DNA from: Mucilaginibacter sp. OK283
GTDB lineage: Bacteria; Bacteroidota; Bacteroidia; Sphingobacteriales; Sphingobacteriaceae
Length of the DNA stretch: 64,000 bases
Assembly (NCBI RefSeq): GCF_900110415.1
Contig: NZ_FODR01000001.1
Location: forward strand, 248,001 to 312,000
Reading direction: 5' to 3'
Position numbers and translations under genes: made by a program. Below, piece by piece: positions 1 to 7,444 of the stretch. The notes beneath the pieces are model-generated. The model was given only the letters and a program-made list of their open reading frames with translations. It searched no databases and was not told the origin of the DNA. The stretch's first letter is position 1, and every line of letters starts with the position of its first letter.

Positions 1-1
1 G

Positions 2-415
2 AATTATGCAGCGGTTGACCTTTATTCAACCAAACGGCAGGAATTCCAGGATAGGATAAACAGGTTTATTACGGCCAACTTTGCCAAAAGGGGCCTGGAG
101 TTACAGCAGATCCTGGTGCGTAATATCACCCTGCCGGCTTCGGTAAGGGCCAGTATCGAATCAAAAATAAACGCTGAGCAGGATGCCCAAAAAATGCAAT
201 TTGTATTGCAAAAAGAAAAGCAGGAAGCCGAACGTAAACGTGTAGAAGCCCAGGGTATTGCCGACTATCAAAAAATCCTTTCAACCGGTTTGTCGGATAA
301 GCAACTACAATATGAGGCCATCAAAGCCCAGATTGCTATAGCCACTTCGCCAAATGCCAAAGTGATCATCATGGGTGGCGGCAAGGGAAACCCGATAATG
401 CTGAGCGATAAATAA
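2..415 (+). CDS. Prohibitin/SPFH-domain protein, C-terminal part (5' end outside window)
   Basis: The reading frame is open from base 2 to the stop at 413-415, so the gene starts left of the window. The visible 137 residues are the end of an SPFH (prohibitin/band 7) domain followed by the charged helix typical of prohibitins: an AEQDAQK segment, then a long E/K/R/Q-rich coiled coil (QKEKQEAERKRVEAQGIADY). Family members form large membrane-anchored ring or cage assemblies in the inner membrane and often modulate membrane proteases; the N-terminal membrane anchor is not in view. The C-terminal tail is short and ends in a glycine-rich GGGKGNP stretch. A strong terminator follows at 479-516. Family assignment is firm; the cellular role is inferred from the family. 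Confidence 0.85.
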   Translation, partial: NYAAVDLYSTKRQEFQDRINRFITANFAKRGLELQQILVRNITLPASVRASIESKINAEQDAQKMQFVLQKEKQEAERKRVEAQGIADYQKILSTGLSDKQLQYEAIKAQIAIATSPNAKVIIMGGGKGNPIMLSDK

Positions 416-478
416 TATACACGGATTTAATACACACGAATATTCGCGAATTGGATCGAATTTCACGAATGATAAGCA

Positions 479-516
479 GACTTCCGAAGTTTTTAAAACT
501 TCGGAAGTCTTTTTTT
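479..516 (+). terminator. Rho-independent terminator of the SPFH gene
   Basis: A perfect 15-bp inverted repeat (479-493 with 495-509, GACTTCCGAAG arms) is followed by a run of seven T at 510-516. It lies 64 bases after the SPFH stop codon and reads on the plus strand. Confidence 0.9.
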
Positions 517-572
517 AAGATTAGAACTATTTTTAATTGTAGATCTGAAACCTAAATCACATTGAGAATATT

Positions 573-998
573 ATGAATTACTGGAAATTTACATCTGCAG
601 CCGGTTGGTTTTCGACTCTGTTGCCCGACAACTGGTCGGAATATGACGATGATGAAGGTACATATGCATTCTTCAATACAGATAAATGGAGCGGCAACTT
701 ACGCATAACGCCAAACAAATGGAAAAATAGTCCCGATATAGCGAGTGCCATTATCGCGGACGAATTGAAAAATAATCCGAAAGCCGTCGCTACGAAAATA
801 GGAAGCTGGGATGCTGCCTTTTATAGCCAAAAAGGAAGTGATGAGACACTCAACTACTTCTGGACGACCGGAACCAAAAACTATATATTTATATGCTCGT
901 TTTCGGTTGATATGGAGTTTCTTGGAACTGATGTCCATGACAAAGAGCTATCCGTTGTAGAGAAGATACTTGGCGACATTGAAATAAATAAGGACTGA
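573..998 (+). CDS. Hypothetical protein, 141 aa, cytosolic
   Basis: I do not recognise the family with certainty. The protein has no signal peptide and no membrane segment. It is rich in Trp, Tyr and Asp, opening MNYWKFTSAAGWFS and then LPDNWSEYDDDEGTYAFF, which resembles small one-domain Bacteroidota proteins that score a stretch of amino acids as a compact alpha/beta fold (the DUF3805 type is one possibility, unproven). It stands alone between a terminator and another small gene on the same strand, 80 bases downstream. Coding is supported by length, in-frame start and protein-like composition; the opposite-strand frame inside it is shorter and low quality. Confidence 0.65.
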   Translation: MNYWKFTSAAGWFSTLLPDNWSEYDDDEGTYAFFNTDKWSGNLRITPNKWKNSPDIASAIIADELKNNPKAVATKIGSWDAAFYSQKGSDETLNYFWTTGTKNYIFICSFSVDMEFLGTDVHDKELSVVEKILGDIEINKD

Positions 999-1078
999 AG
1001 ACAATACACCTGTTCACATTTTACAAAAAGCAACAAGACTGTTCACTGAATGGCCATTTTAAGAATACACCCAGAACA

Positions 1079-1390
1079 ATGATAAATCCAACAGATAAGC
1101 TTGAAACTAAATGGCAGCCAATCGTTCTGTTTTATGGATTTGCCATCTTACTTATAGTTATTGGTGCATTCATTTCGCCGACCAATTTAGCCGGGGCAGG
1201 GCTTGACTTATTGTTCGTCCTGATTGCTATCGTCGGTAACATCGTCCTGCTTTTCAGATCGGCATTTAAACTGATAAAACAAGGTAAAGCTTTCCGGGTA
1301 GCTGTAGCGATCCACGCAGCAGTATTTATGCTGTGGTTTGGGTCAATCATGTTTATTATTATCTACACTGCAATAACATCATCAAAATAA
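1079..1390 (+). CDS. Small integral membrane protein, 103 aa
   Basis: The sequence has three hydrophobic segments: about residues 15-34 (IVLFYGFAILLIVIGAFI), 43-60 (LDLLFVLIAIVGNIVLLF) and 74-98 (VAVAIHAAVFMLWFGSIMFIIIY). A short charged loop (KLIKQGKAFR) separates the second and third. No known family comes to mind. It may be co-transcribed with the 141-residue gene 80 bases upstream, and a stem-loop at 1501-1535 lies downstream. Function unknown; only membrane location can be supported. Confidence 0.65.
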   Translation: MINPTDKLETKWQPIVLFYGFAILLIVIGAFISPTNLAGAGLDLLFVLIAIVGNIVLLFRSAFKLIKQGKAFRVAVAIHAAVFMLWFGSIMFIIIYTAITSSK

Positions 1391-1500
1391 AGCCAGGGAT
1401 CAGGCGGCCTTTGCCATTCCCGTAATAGCAGTTAGATATCGCAAGCCAAAAAAATGAGAGACTCGAATAAATCCGTGCTATCGGTGTCTATTCAAAAGTA

Positions 1501-1545
1501 AGCCCCGTTTCATCCAATTATGGAAAAACGGGGCTTTAAGATTTT
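1501..1545 (+). terminator. Stem-loop terminator
   Basis: AGCCCCGTTT (1501-1510) pairs with AAACGGGGCT (1526-1535), giving a 10-bp perfect stem with a 15-base loop and a T-rich tail (TTTAAGATTTT). It probably ends plus-strand transcription before the convergent pyrH. Confidence 0.75.
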
Positions 1546-1585
1546 ATTCGTGTATAGCTACGGGTTGTATAGCAACACAACACTA

Positions 1586-1676
1586 CTGTCATGCTGAGGA
1601 ACGAAGCATCTGTTCGCAAACTTTTAAGGCCGCGATGCCTGTCGATTCATAGATCCTTCGTTCCTCAGGATGACAG
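1586..1676. repeat. 91-bp palindromic intergenic repeat, 26-bp arms
   Basis: The left arm 1586-1611 (starting CTGTCATGCTGAGGAACGAA) and the right arm 1651-1676 are inverted copies matching at 24 of 26 positions by hand count, around a 39-base centre. The arms contain the CTGAGGAACGAAG word typical of dispersed palindromic elements in Bacteroidota intergenic DNA. It sits between convergent genes. A weak, decayed relative of the arm (GCCATGCTGAG) is seen near 44035. Confidence 0.8.
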
Positions 1677-1692
1677 GGAAAAAGAAAGGCTC

Positions 1693-2397
1693 TTATTTCA
1701 CCAGCGTACCAATGGCTTCGCCTTTGGCTATTTTCATGAAGTTGCCTTCTTTGTTCATATCAAATACAATGATAGGCAGCTTGTTTTCCTGGCAAAGGGT
1801 AATAGCTGTCATGTCCATCACGTTTAAGCCTTTATCATATACTTCCTGGAAGCTAATCTCGTCGTAACGGGTTGCTGTTGGGTCTTTCTCCGGGTCGGCG
1901 GTGTAAATACCATCAACGCGGGTGCCTTTTAATACAACATCGGCTTTAATTTCAATAGCGCGCAATGATGCAGCAGTGTCGGTAGTGAAGTATGGGTTAC
2001 CGGTACCGGCACCGAAGATCACTATTTTACCAACCTCTAAATGGTGCATAGCGCGGCGGCGAATGTATGGTTCGCAAATTTGCTCCATTTTAATAGCCGA
2101 TTGCAGGCGGGTTTCAACACCTATACTTTCTAATGCATTTTGCAGTGCCATGCAGTTAATAACGGTGGCAAGCATGCCCATATAATCGGCCTGTGCACGT
2201 TCCATGCCCGATTTTTCGGCACTCAGGCCCCTAAAAATATTACCGCCGCCAACAACTATCGCAATTTCCATTCCAGTGTCGTAAACACTTTTAATATCCT
2301 GGGCATATTGCAAAACCTGCGCATTATCAATGCCATATTGCCGGGTACCCATAAGCGATTCGCCCGAAAGCTTCAGTAAAATTCTTTTGTACTTCAT
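1693..2397 (-). CDS. pyrH: Uridylate kinase (UMP kinase)
   Basis: Phosphorylates UMP to UDP with ATP in the cytosol, the committed kinase step of pyrimidine nucleotide synthesis. At 234 residues it has the usual bacterial length. The amino-acid-kinase fold signatures are present: KLSGESL near residue 9, GGGNIFRG near 50, the ADYMGMLAT helix near 70, [15 protein letters not shown] near 129 for nucleotide binding, and DGIYTADP near 164. In many bacteria pyrH follows rpsB-tsf directly and precedes frr. Here nagA and a palindromic element lie between tsf and pyrH, and no frr follows; the next genes are on the opposite strand. Confidence 0.97.
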   Translation of the reverse strand: MKYKRILLKLSGESLMGTRQYGIDNAQVLQYAQDIKSVYDTGMEIAIVVGGGNIFRGLSAEKSGMERAQADYMGMLATVINCMALQNALESIGVETRLQSAIKMEQICEPYIRRRAMHHLEVGKIVIFGAGTGNPYFTTDTAASLRAIEIKADVVLKGTRVDGIYTADPEKDPTATRYDEISFQEVYDKGLNVMDMTAITLCQENKLPIIVFDMNKEGNFMKIAKGEAIGTLVK

Positions 2398-2490
2398 TTG
2401 GTGTGATTTGTTATTAACAGAAATAGAGGGAACTTGCTTTTGTAGATATCATGAATTGATAAAGCGTTGTTCATATGAGGTGTCGTTCCG

Positions 2491-2498
2491 CAAAAATA
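2491..2498 (-). promoter_or_regulatory. Candidate -7 box of a pyrH promoter
   Basis: On the minus strand the octamer TATTTTTG fits the Bacteroidota -7 consensus TAnnTTTG, about 95 bases upstream of the pyrH start. No clear TTTG -33 box is seen at the right distance, so this is a weak call. Confidence 0.35.
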
Positions 2499-2523
2499 GC
2501 GAATAAAAATTAGTGTTAAAATT

Positions 2524-3645
2524 TTATGTTGTCTTTGTTAATAAATGACCGTTAAGGTAAGTTGCTTCTACCTCAAAATCAGCATTAAAAACAACCATAT
2601 CGGCAATAAAGTTTTTCTCAATTTTGCCTTTTTTATCTTGTTTTGCCAATTCGGCCGGGTATAATGAGGCCATGTTAACAGCTTCGGCTAACTCAATGCC
2701 TGCTTGTTTCACACAGTTTTCTACCGCTTTTAGCATCGTAAGCGACGAGCCAGACAGCGTGCCGTCGGGCATTACATATTTATTGCCAGCCAGCCGGTGC
2801 TGGTAAGCGCCCTCGTTAGTTGAGGTAACGGCATCCGTAATCAAAAACAGTTTATCACCCAGCTCACGCTTGGCCAGGCGTATCATGGCCCAATCAACAT
2901 GGTTACCATCGGCTACAATGCTGGTATACGGCCGTTCTTCAAAAATAGCGGGAATGTAGCCTGGTTCGCGGTGGTGCATTTGCGGCATGGCGTTAAAAAG
3001 GTGGGTTACCGCAGGGATGGGCTTATTTAAAAATGCTTTCCCCTCGGCGTAAGTAGCATTGCTATGCCCCGATGATATGATAACACCCGCATTGTGCAGG
3101 TAATCAATCACCTCCTGGTCCTGCAGTTCGGGCGCTATGGTAATCATTTTTATTTCGCCTTCGGCGCGTTCCACCCATCCTTTTACCTCGGCAAGGGTAG
3201 CTTTTTTTATATATTTTTCGGGATGCGCGCCTTTTTTGGCCGGGTTTAAATACGGCCCTTCCAAATGCAGACCCCAGAAAGCACCCTTCGCTTGTTTGCG
3301 ATAGGCTTTAGCTGCATCAATTCCCGCTTCAACAATTTCATTGGTATTGGTACCTATAGTAGCAAAAACGCCGGTGGTGCCCTGGTTAAGCAAATCGCTT
3401 TCCAGCCGCTCCAAAGCAGCTACCGTTGGCGTGCCGGCGAATAATAAGCCGCCGCTGCCATAAATCTGTAAATCAATAAAGCCAGGGGCAAGGTATGAGC
3501 CTTTTAAATCATGCTTAGCGGCATCAACCGGAATGGCGGTATCATCAATAACATCGATAATGGTGTTGCCTGAAATTAAAACGGCTTTGCCATGGGTTAT
3601 TTGCCCATTGGAGATTAGTTGGAGATTGTGGAGTGCTGTTATCAT
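2524..3645 (-). CDS. nagA: N-acetylglucosamine-6-phosphate deacetylase
   Basis: Removes acetate from GlcNAc-6-phosphate to give glucosamine-6-phosphate, feeding amino sugars from cell-wall turnover or chitin into central metabolism. The metal-dependent amidohydrolase signatures are visible: PGFIDLQIYG, the metal ligand Glu in HLEGPYLNP, His in SSGHSNATY and THLFNAMPQMHHR, and the catalytic Asp in LITDAV. The frame extends 11 codons further upstream to 3678, but the Met at 3645 (MITALHNLQLISNG) matches where the family begins, so I prefer 3645 and a 373-residue protein. It lies between tsf and pyrH on the same strand but is separated from tsf by a terminator and a palindromic repeat. Confidence 0.95.
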   Translation of the reverse strand: MITALHNLQLISNGQITHGKAVLISGNTIIDVIDDTAIPVDAAKHDLKGSYLAPGFIDLQIYGSGGLLFAGTPTVAALERLESDLLNQGTTGVFATIGTNTNEIVEAGIDAAKAYRKQAKGAFWGLHLEGPYLNPAKKGAHPEKYIKKATLAEVKGWVERAEGEIKMITIAPELQDQEVIDYLHNAGVIISSGHSNATYAEGKAFLNKPIPAVTHLFNAMPQMHHREPGYIPAIFEERPYTSIVADGNHVDWAMIRLAKRELGDKLFLITDAVTSTNEGAYQHRLAGNKYVMPDGTLSGSSLTMLKAVENCVKQAGIELAEAVNMASLYPAELAKQDKKGKIEKNFIADMVVFNADFEVEATYLNGHLLTKTT

Positions 3646-3700
3646 CTTGGTAGTATTAAACCTTTGTTGAATAAGCAATAATCGCAGCCTGACGGCGAAA

Positions 3701-3863
3701 ACTCACCCGGTCTTCACTTCGCTGGATCACCCTCTCTTCACCTGCGGTGGAAAGAGGGGCTTGAAGATTGATCAAGTTTCATTTTATATAATACCCACTG
3801 TTCAATTCCCTCTTTCCGGCGAAGCCGAAGAGAGGGTGGCGGGCGTAGCCTCGCCGGGTGAGT
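3701..3863. repeat. 163-bp palindromic element between nagA and tsf
   Basis: The left arm (3701-3758) and right arm (3807-3863) are imperfect inverted copies sharing ACTCACCCGG at the outer ends and GGAAAGAGGG at the inner ends. The arms enclose a 48-base AT-rich centre. GC-rich long stem-loops of this type are common between genes in Sphingobacteria. It lies between the tsf terminator and the nagA start. Confidence 0.8.
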
Positions 3864-3916
3864 CTTCTCCGCCATGCGATATGGAATGACATGAGAGGAC
3901 TTACCAAACAATATTG

Positions 3917-3950
3917 CAAAAAAAATCCCCCTCGCTAAAAACGAGGGGGA
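3917..3950 (-). terminator. Terminator of the rplM-rpsI-rpsB-tsf operon
   Basis: Read on the minus strand, TCCCCCTCG and CGAGGGGGA (3942-3950 and 3926-3934) form a perfect 9-bp stem with a 7-base loop, followed by a run of T (3917-3925 on the other strand). It begins 8 bases after the tsf stop codon. Confidence 0.93.
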
Positions 3951-3958
3951 TAATATAA

Positions 3959-4810
3959 TTAAGCTCCTAAAGCTACCCGCTTAAATGCGGTTACTGTGAG
4001 GCCTTTTTCAACGGTGGCCAGGAACTGGGCAACGTTTTTAGATGAATCTTTTACAAACTCCTGGTTTAACAGGGTTGAGTCTTTGTAAAACTTGTTCAGT
4101 TTACCTAAGCTGATTTTTTCAACCATTTCTTCTGGTTTACCTTCAGCGCGGATCACGTCTTTGGCAATTTCCAGTTCACGCTCAATAACAGAGGCATCAA
4201 CGCCATCTTTATCAACCGCAATTGGGTTCATAGCTGCAATTTGCATAGCAACATCTTTACCAGCTTCGTCGGCACCTTCAGGGTTTGAGTTTAAAGCTAC
4301 CAATACACCTAAACGGAAGTTACCGTGTACATAAGCGATAACTTTTTCGCCGGTGATGATCTCTAATTTAGAAACACCAATTTTTTCGCCGATTTTACCG
4401 GTCTTGTCAATAACAGCTTCACCAATAGTAGTAGTGGTGTTTTCTGTATCGATAGAAAGCGCGTAAAGTTCTTCGATGCTTTTTGGCTGGTTTTCAACTG
4501 CTTTGTTAGCAATTTCGTTAGCGAAAGCGATGAACTCAGCATTTTTAGCTACGAAATCAGTTTCGCAGTTAAGTTCGATGATAACACCTGTTTTGCCATC
4601 GGCGCTGGTGCGCGATATAACAACACCTTCGTTTGATTCCCTGTCCTGACGGCTTGCTGCAACTTTAGCACCTTTTTTTCTTAAAAAATCGATAGCTGCT
4701 TCAAAATCACCGTTAGTTTCAGTTAATGCTTTTTTGCAATCCATCATACCGGCGCCTGTTTGTTGGCGCAGTTTATTTACGTCGGCTGCAGATATTTGTA
4801 CTGTAGACAT
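3959..4810 (-). CDS. tsf: Elongation factor Ts
   Basis: Exchanges GDP for GTP on EF-Tu during translation elongation. The N-terminal UBA-like module (residues about 1-50) carries the hallmark TGAGMMDCKKAL and the following EAAIDFLRKKG. The EF-Tu-contacting core has ELNCETDFVAKN near residue 78, and the C-terminal part repeats the dimerisation-type fold. The length of 283 residues is normal for Bacteroidota. It follows rpsB after 222 bases and is closed by a strong terminator. Confidence 0.97.
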   Translation of the reverse strand: MSTVQISAADVNKLRQQTGAGMMDCKKALTETNGDFEAAIDFLRKKGAKVAASRQDRESNEGVVISRTSADGKTGVIIELNCETDFVAKNAEFIAFANEIANKAVENQPKSIEELYALSIDTENTTTTIGEAVIDKTGKIGEKIGVSKLEIITGEKVIAYVHGNFRLGVLVALNSNPEGADEAGKDVAMQIAAMNPIAVDKDGVDASVIERELEIAKDVIRAEGKPEEMVEKISLGKLNKFYKDSTLLNQEFVKDSSKNVAQFLATVEKGLTVTAFKRVALGA

Positions 4811-4957
4811 CTTTTTTTGTTTTAAGTGGTATGTTATGAGTTATAGGCTACCGGCAAATTTAATATGCCCCTGTAACCTGCAACTGTATTTAGTATTAAA
4901 AAATACAGGTTGTAAAGTATCGGTATATCTACCTTAATTCTACAACCTATATGAAAA

Positions 4958-5023
4958 AGTCGTAAGTATTAAGCTCAAAGCCTCAGAGTATAATTCCAGA
5001 CTTAGTACTTAGTACTTACGACT
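4958..5023. repeat. Inverted repeat in the rpsB-tsf spacer
   Basis: AGTCGTAAGTA (4958-4968) and TACTTACGACT (5013-5023) are a perfect 11-bp inverted pair about 45 bases apart; the centre carries CTTAGTACTTAGTACTTA. It lies in the 222-base spacer between rpsB and tsf and could attenuate or process the transcript. Its role is unproven. Confidence 0.6.
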
Positions 5024-5032
5024 AAAATATAA

Positions 5033-5890
5033 TTACTCTTCTGTTTCGGCAGGTGCGTCTGTATCAGCTTCGGCTACTACATCTGCAACTTCGGCAGTTT
5101 TTCTTGCTCTTTTACCGTCTTCGCTACGATCTTTAACTTCAGGAGCATCAGCTTTTGCTTTAGCAGCAACTGCTTCTTTTTCTGCTTCGTCTTCTTTATC
5201 GCGTTTGCGTTCTTCCAAACCTTCTTCAATCGCTTTGATGATAATGCTGGTAATCAATGAAATTGATTTGGTAGCATCGTCATTCGCAGGGATAGGGAAA
5301 TCGATGTTTGAAGGATCGGAGTTGGTATCAACCATAGCAAATGTAGGGATATTCAACTTCAAAGCCTCAGATACTGCAATATGCTCTTTCTTAACGTCGA
5401 TAAGGAATAATGCTGCAGGTAAACGGTTCAAATCAGCAATACCACCTAAAAGGGTTTCTAATTTGATACGCTCACGTTGTATCATCAGTCTTTCTTTTTT
5501 AGAAAGGTTGCTGTAAGTACCATCTTTAGTCAATTTATCGATGTTTGACATCTTTTTGATCGACTTACGTACGGTAGCAAAGTTGGTTAACATACCACCC
5601 AACCAACGCTCGGTGATGTAGGGCATGTTTACACTTTTTGCATAATCAGCAACAATATCTTTCGCTTGTTTCTTTGTAGCTACGAATAATACCTTACGGC
5701 CTGATTTTACTATTTGTTTGATAGCTGCAGCAGCTTCTTCAACCTTAGTTAAGGTTTTATTTAAATCGATAATGTGGATACCGTTACGCTCCATGAAAAT
5801 GTACTGTGACATTTTCGGATCCCATTTGCGGGTAAGGTGACCAAAGTGTACACCTGCATCCAGTAAATCCTGATATGTTGTTCTTGCCAT
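5033..5890 (-). CDS. rpsB: 30S ribosomal protein S2
   Basis: Component of the small ribosomal subunit. Family signatures are clear: LLDAGVHFGHLTRKWDPKM at the N-terminus, IHIIDLNKT, VLFVATKKQA, ERWLGGMLTNF and the IPTFAMVDTNSDP loop. Beyond the conserved body (about residue 228) there is a roughly 57-residue charged tail rich in Glu, Lys, Ala and Asp, a lineage extension. The start is fixed by an unusually good Shine-Dalgarno (5899-5904). It lies 18 bases after rpsI in the operon. Confidence 0.98.
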   Translation of the reverse strand: MARTTYQDLLDAGVHFGHLTRKWDPKMSQYIFMERNGIHIIDLNKTLTKVEEAAAAIKQIVKSGRKVLFVATKKQAKDIVADYAKSVNMPYITERWLGGMLTNFATVRKSIKKMSNIDKLTKDGTYSNLSKKERLMIQRERIKLETLLGGIADLNRLPAALFLIDVKKEHIAVSEALKLNIPTFAMVDTNSDPSNIDFPIPANDDATKSISLITSIIIKAIEEGLEERKRDKEDEAEKEAVAAKAKADAPEVKDRSEDGKRARKTAEVADVVAEADTDAPAETEE

Positions 5891-5898
5891 TGTGTTGT

Positions 5899-5904
5899 CC
5901 TCCT
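5899..5904 (-). promoter_or_regulatory. Strong Shine-Dalgarno of rpsB
   Basis: On the minus strand AGGAGG stands 8 bases before the rpsB ATG. Bacteroidota genes seldom carry canonical Shine-Dalgarno sequences, so this one is notable and fixes the start. Confidence 0.75.
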
Positions 5905-5908
5905 GTGA

Positions 5909-6295
5909 TTAACGTTTACTGAATTGGAATCTCTTACGTGCTTTCTTACGACCTGGTTTCTTACGCTCAACCATACGGTCATCGCGAGTCATAATACCTT
6001 TAGCGCGTAATGCTGGTTTCTTTTCAGGATCCAGTTCAACAATGGCTTTAGCGATAGCTAAACGAACGGCTTCTGCCTGTCCTTTTACACCACCACCTGC
6101 AACATTTACTTTAACATCAAATTTTCCGGTGCTACCAGAAACCTCAGTGCTCTGAGTTACGATGTACTGTAATGGCAATGTTGGGAAGTACTCTTTGTAA
6201 TCTTTACCGTTAACGATGATCGCACCATTTCCTTCTGAAAGGTAGATGCGGGCAACGGCTGTTTTTCTTCTGCCTGAAGTGTTAGTTGTTGGCAT
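5909..6295 (-). CDS. rpsI: 30S ribosomal protein S9
   Basis: Small-subunit protein whose basic C-terminal tail reaches the P-site tRNA. The N-terminal GRRKTAVARIYL, the central GGGVKGQAEAVRLAIAKA and the C-terminal RKKPGRKKARKRFQFSKR are the family signatures. Length 128 residues is standard. It lies 26 bases downstream of rplM, the conserved L13-S9 pair, with rpsB 18 bases further on. Confidence 0.98.
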   Translation of the reverse strand: MPTTNTSGRRKTAVARIYLSEGNGAIIVNGKDYKEYFPTLPLQYIVTQSTEVSGSTGKFDVKVNVAGGGVKGQAEAVRLAIAKAIVELDPEKKPALRAKGIMTRDDRMVERKKPGRKKARKRFQFSKR

Positions 6296-6302
6296 TTTTT
6301 TT

Positions 6303-6310
6303 CTCCTTTG
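6303..6310 (-). promoter_or_regulatory. Shine-Dalgarno of rpsI
   Basis: On the minus strand CAAAGGAG ends 7 bases before the rpsI ATG at 6295. It is a second good ribosome-binding site within the same ribosomal-protein operon. Confidence 0.65.
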
Positions 6311-6321
6311 AAATTAAAAAG

Positions 6322-6759
6322 TTAAATGGTTGTTGGGTTTTGTGCTGCATGTGGATGCTCGCCACCTGCATATACATACAGGTTACCAAATAATGCTTTA
6401 CCCAAACGACTTTTAGGTAACATACCACGAACGGCTTTTTCAATTACACGTTCAGGATGTTTTGCCATTAACTCCTTAGGAGAAATGAAACGCTGACCAC
6501 CTGGATAACCAGTGTAAGAAACATACTGCTTTGCGCTGAATTTGTTTCCGGTCAACTTTACCTTGTCTGCATTGATAACTATTACATTATCACCGCAGTC
6601 TACGTTCGGGGTGAAATCTGGCTTGGTTTTACCACGAATGATCATTGCGATCTTAGTGGACAAGCGCCCCAAAATCTCGCCTTGTGCGTCAACAACAACC
6701 CATTGTTTGTTAACGGTTTTTTTGTTGGCTGAGACAGTTTTGTAACTTAACGTATTCAC
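6322..6759 (-). CDS. rplM: 50S ribosomal protein L13
   Basis: Early-assembly protein of the large ribosomal subunit and first gene of the operon. Signatures include WVVVDAQGEILGRLSTKIA near the N-terminus, DNVIVINADKVKLTGNK in the middle, and YPGGQRFISPKELM followed by RAVRGMLPK-type sequence (KAVRGMLPKSRLG). At 145 residues it is complete. A consensus promoter lies 55-85 bases upstream. Confidence 0.98.
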   Translation of the reverse strand: MNTLSYKTVSANKKTVNKQWVVVDAQGEILGRLSTKIAMIIRGKTKPDFTPNVDCGDNVIVINADKVKLTGNKFSAKQYVSYTGYPGGQRFISPKELMAKHPERVIEKAVRGMLPKSRLGKALFGNLYVYAGGEHPHAAQNPTTI

Positions 6760-6813
6760 TTGCTTTAAATTAAATTGTTTAAACGTTTATTATACCCCGC
6801 ATTTTCGGGACTG

Positions 6814-6844
6814 CAAAGATACAGCTTATTATGTTATTAACAAA
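6814..6844 (-). promoter_or_regulatory. Consensus Bacteroidota promoter of rplM-rpsI-rpsB-tsf
   Basis: Read on the minus strand: TTTG (6841-6844), 19 bases, then TATCTTTG (6814-6821), a full match to the -33 TTTG and -7 TAnnTTTG boxes of the Bacteroidota primary sigma factor. Transcription should begin near 6807, giving a leader of about 50 bases before the rplM ATG. Confidence 0.85.
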
Positions 6845-7444
6845 TAGTTTTGCACTAATTTTTAAGCCGTTATTCATGCTGTTGCTCAAGTTGTTAAACC
6901 GGGGTGTTTTTGTTAACAAGTCGTTTGGGTGGAAGCAGTCGGCTATCCGTCGATCATAAATTAAAAAAAGTCGCTTCGGCAGACTTTTGACTGTAACCGC
7001 CTATATGACAACACTCATTAGCCAACCCGGAAGAAAATCCCTGGACTTAATATGATTGCTACAAAATCCCTGTGAGAATTGCATGGAAAGCAGAAAGGTT
7101 AAGCTGGCGGCGCAAGGCTTAATTCATGTGTTGTGGTCAAAAAAGAACAAGTATGCTTGCTTTATATGTATGATAATCTGAGCAATCGAGAATTATAGAT
7201 AAGAATCTGGTATAGTTATCAGGTTATATTTTTTAATCCATTGCATTATCACCGCTCATGCACCGGACCCCGTTGTCAAGTTCGGTTTCGTGTTTTGGCG
7301 AATTTTCCGGAAACGATTGTAAGTTACAACACGATAGCCCTCTTGCCCTGTCCGGGTTATTTAACCGCCGTCCGGAAATAATTATCCCCGCAACTGCAAC
7401 GATTCCTGGCCAAGCGCTGTCTTATCTATACAAATCAAAACAAC
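6845..7444. other. 600-bp gap without a recognisable gene
   Basis: Lies between the divergent rplM promoter and the DUF4097 gene. Short frames exist, including one of 83 codons at 7258-7509, but it overlaps the start of the next gene and looks non-coding. I see no tRNA, terminator or clear repeat. The 5' region of the 7445 gene must hold its promoter, but no good TTTG/TAnnTTTG pair stands out. Confidence 0.5.

Noticed and set aside
1591..1867. Plus-strand frames across the palindromic repeat and pyrH end
   Set aside because: They consist of repeat sequence and antisense to pyrH.
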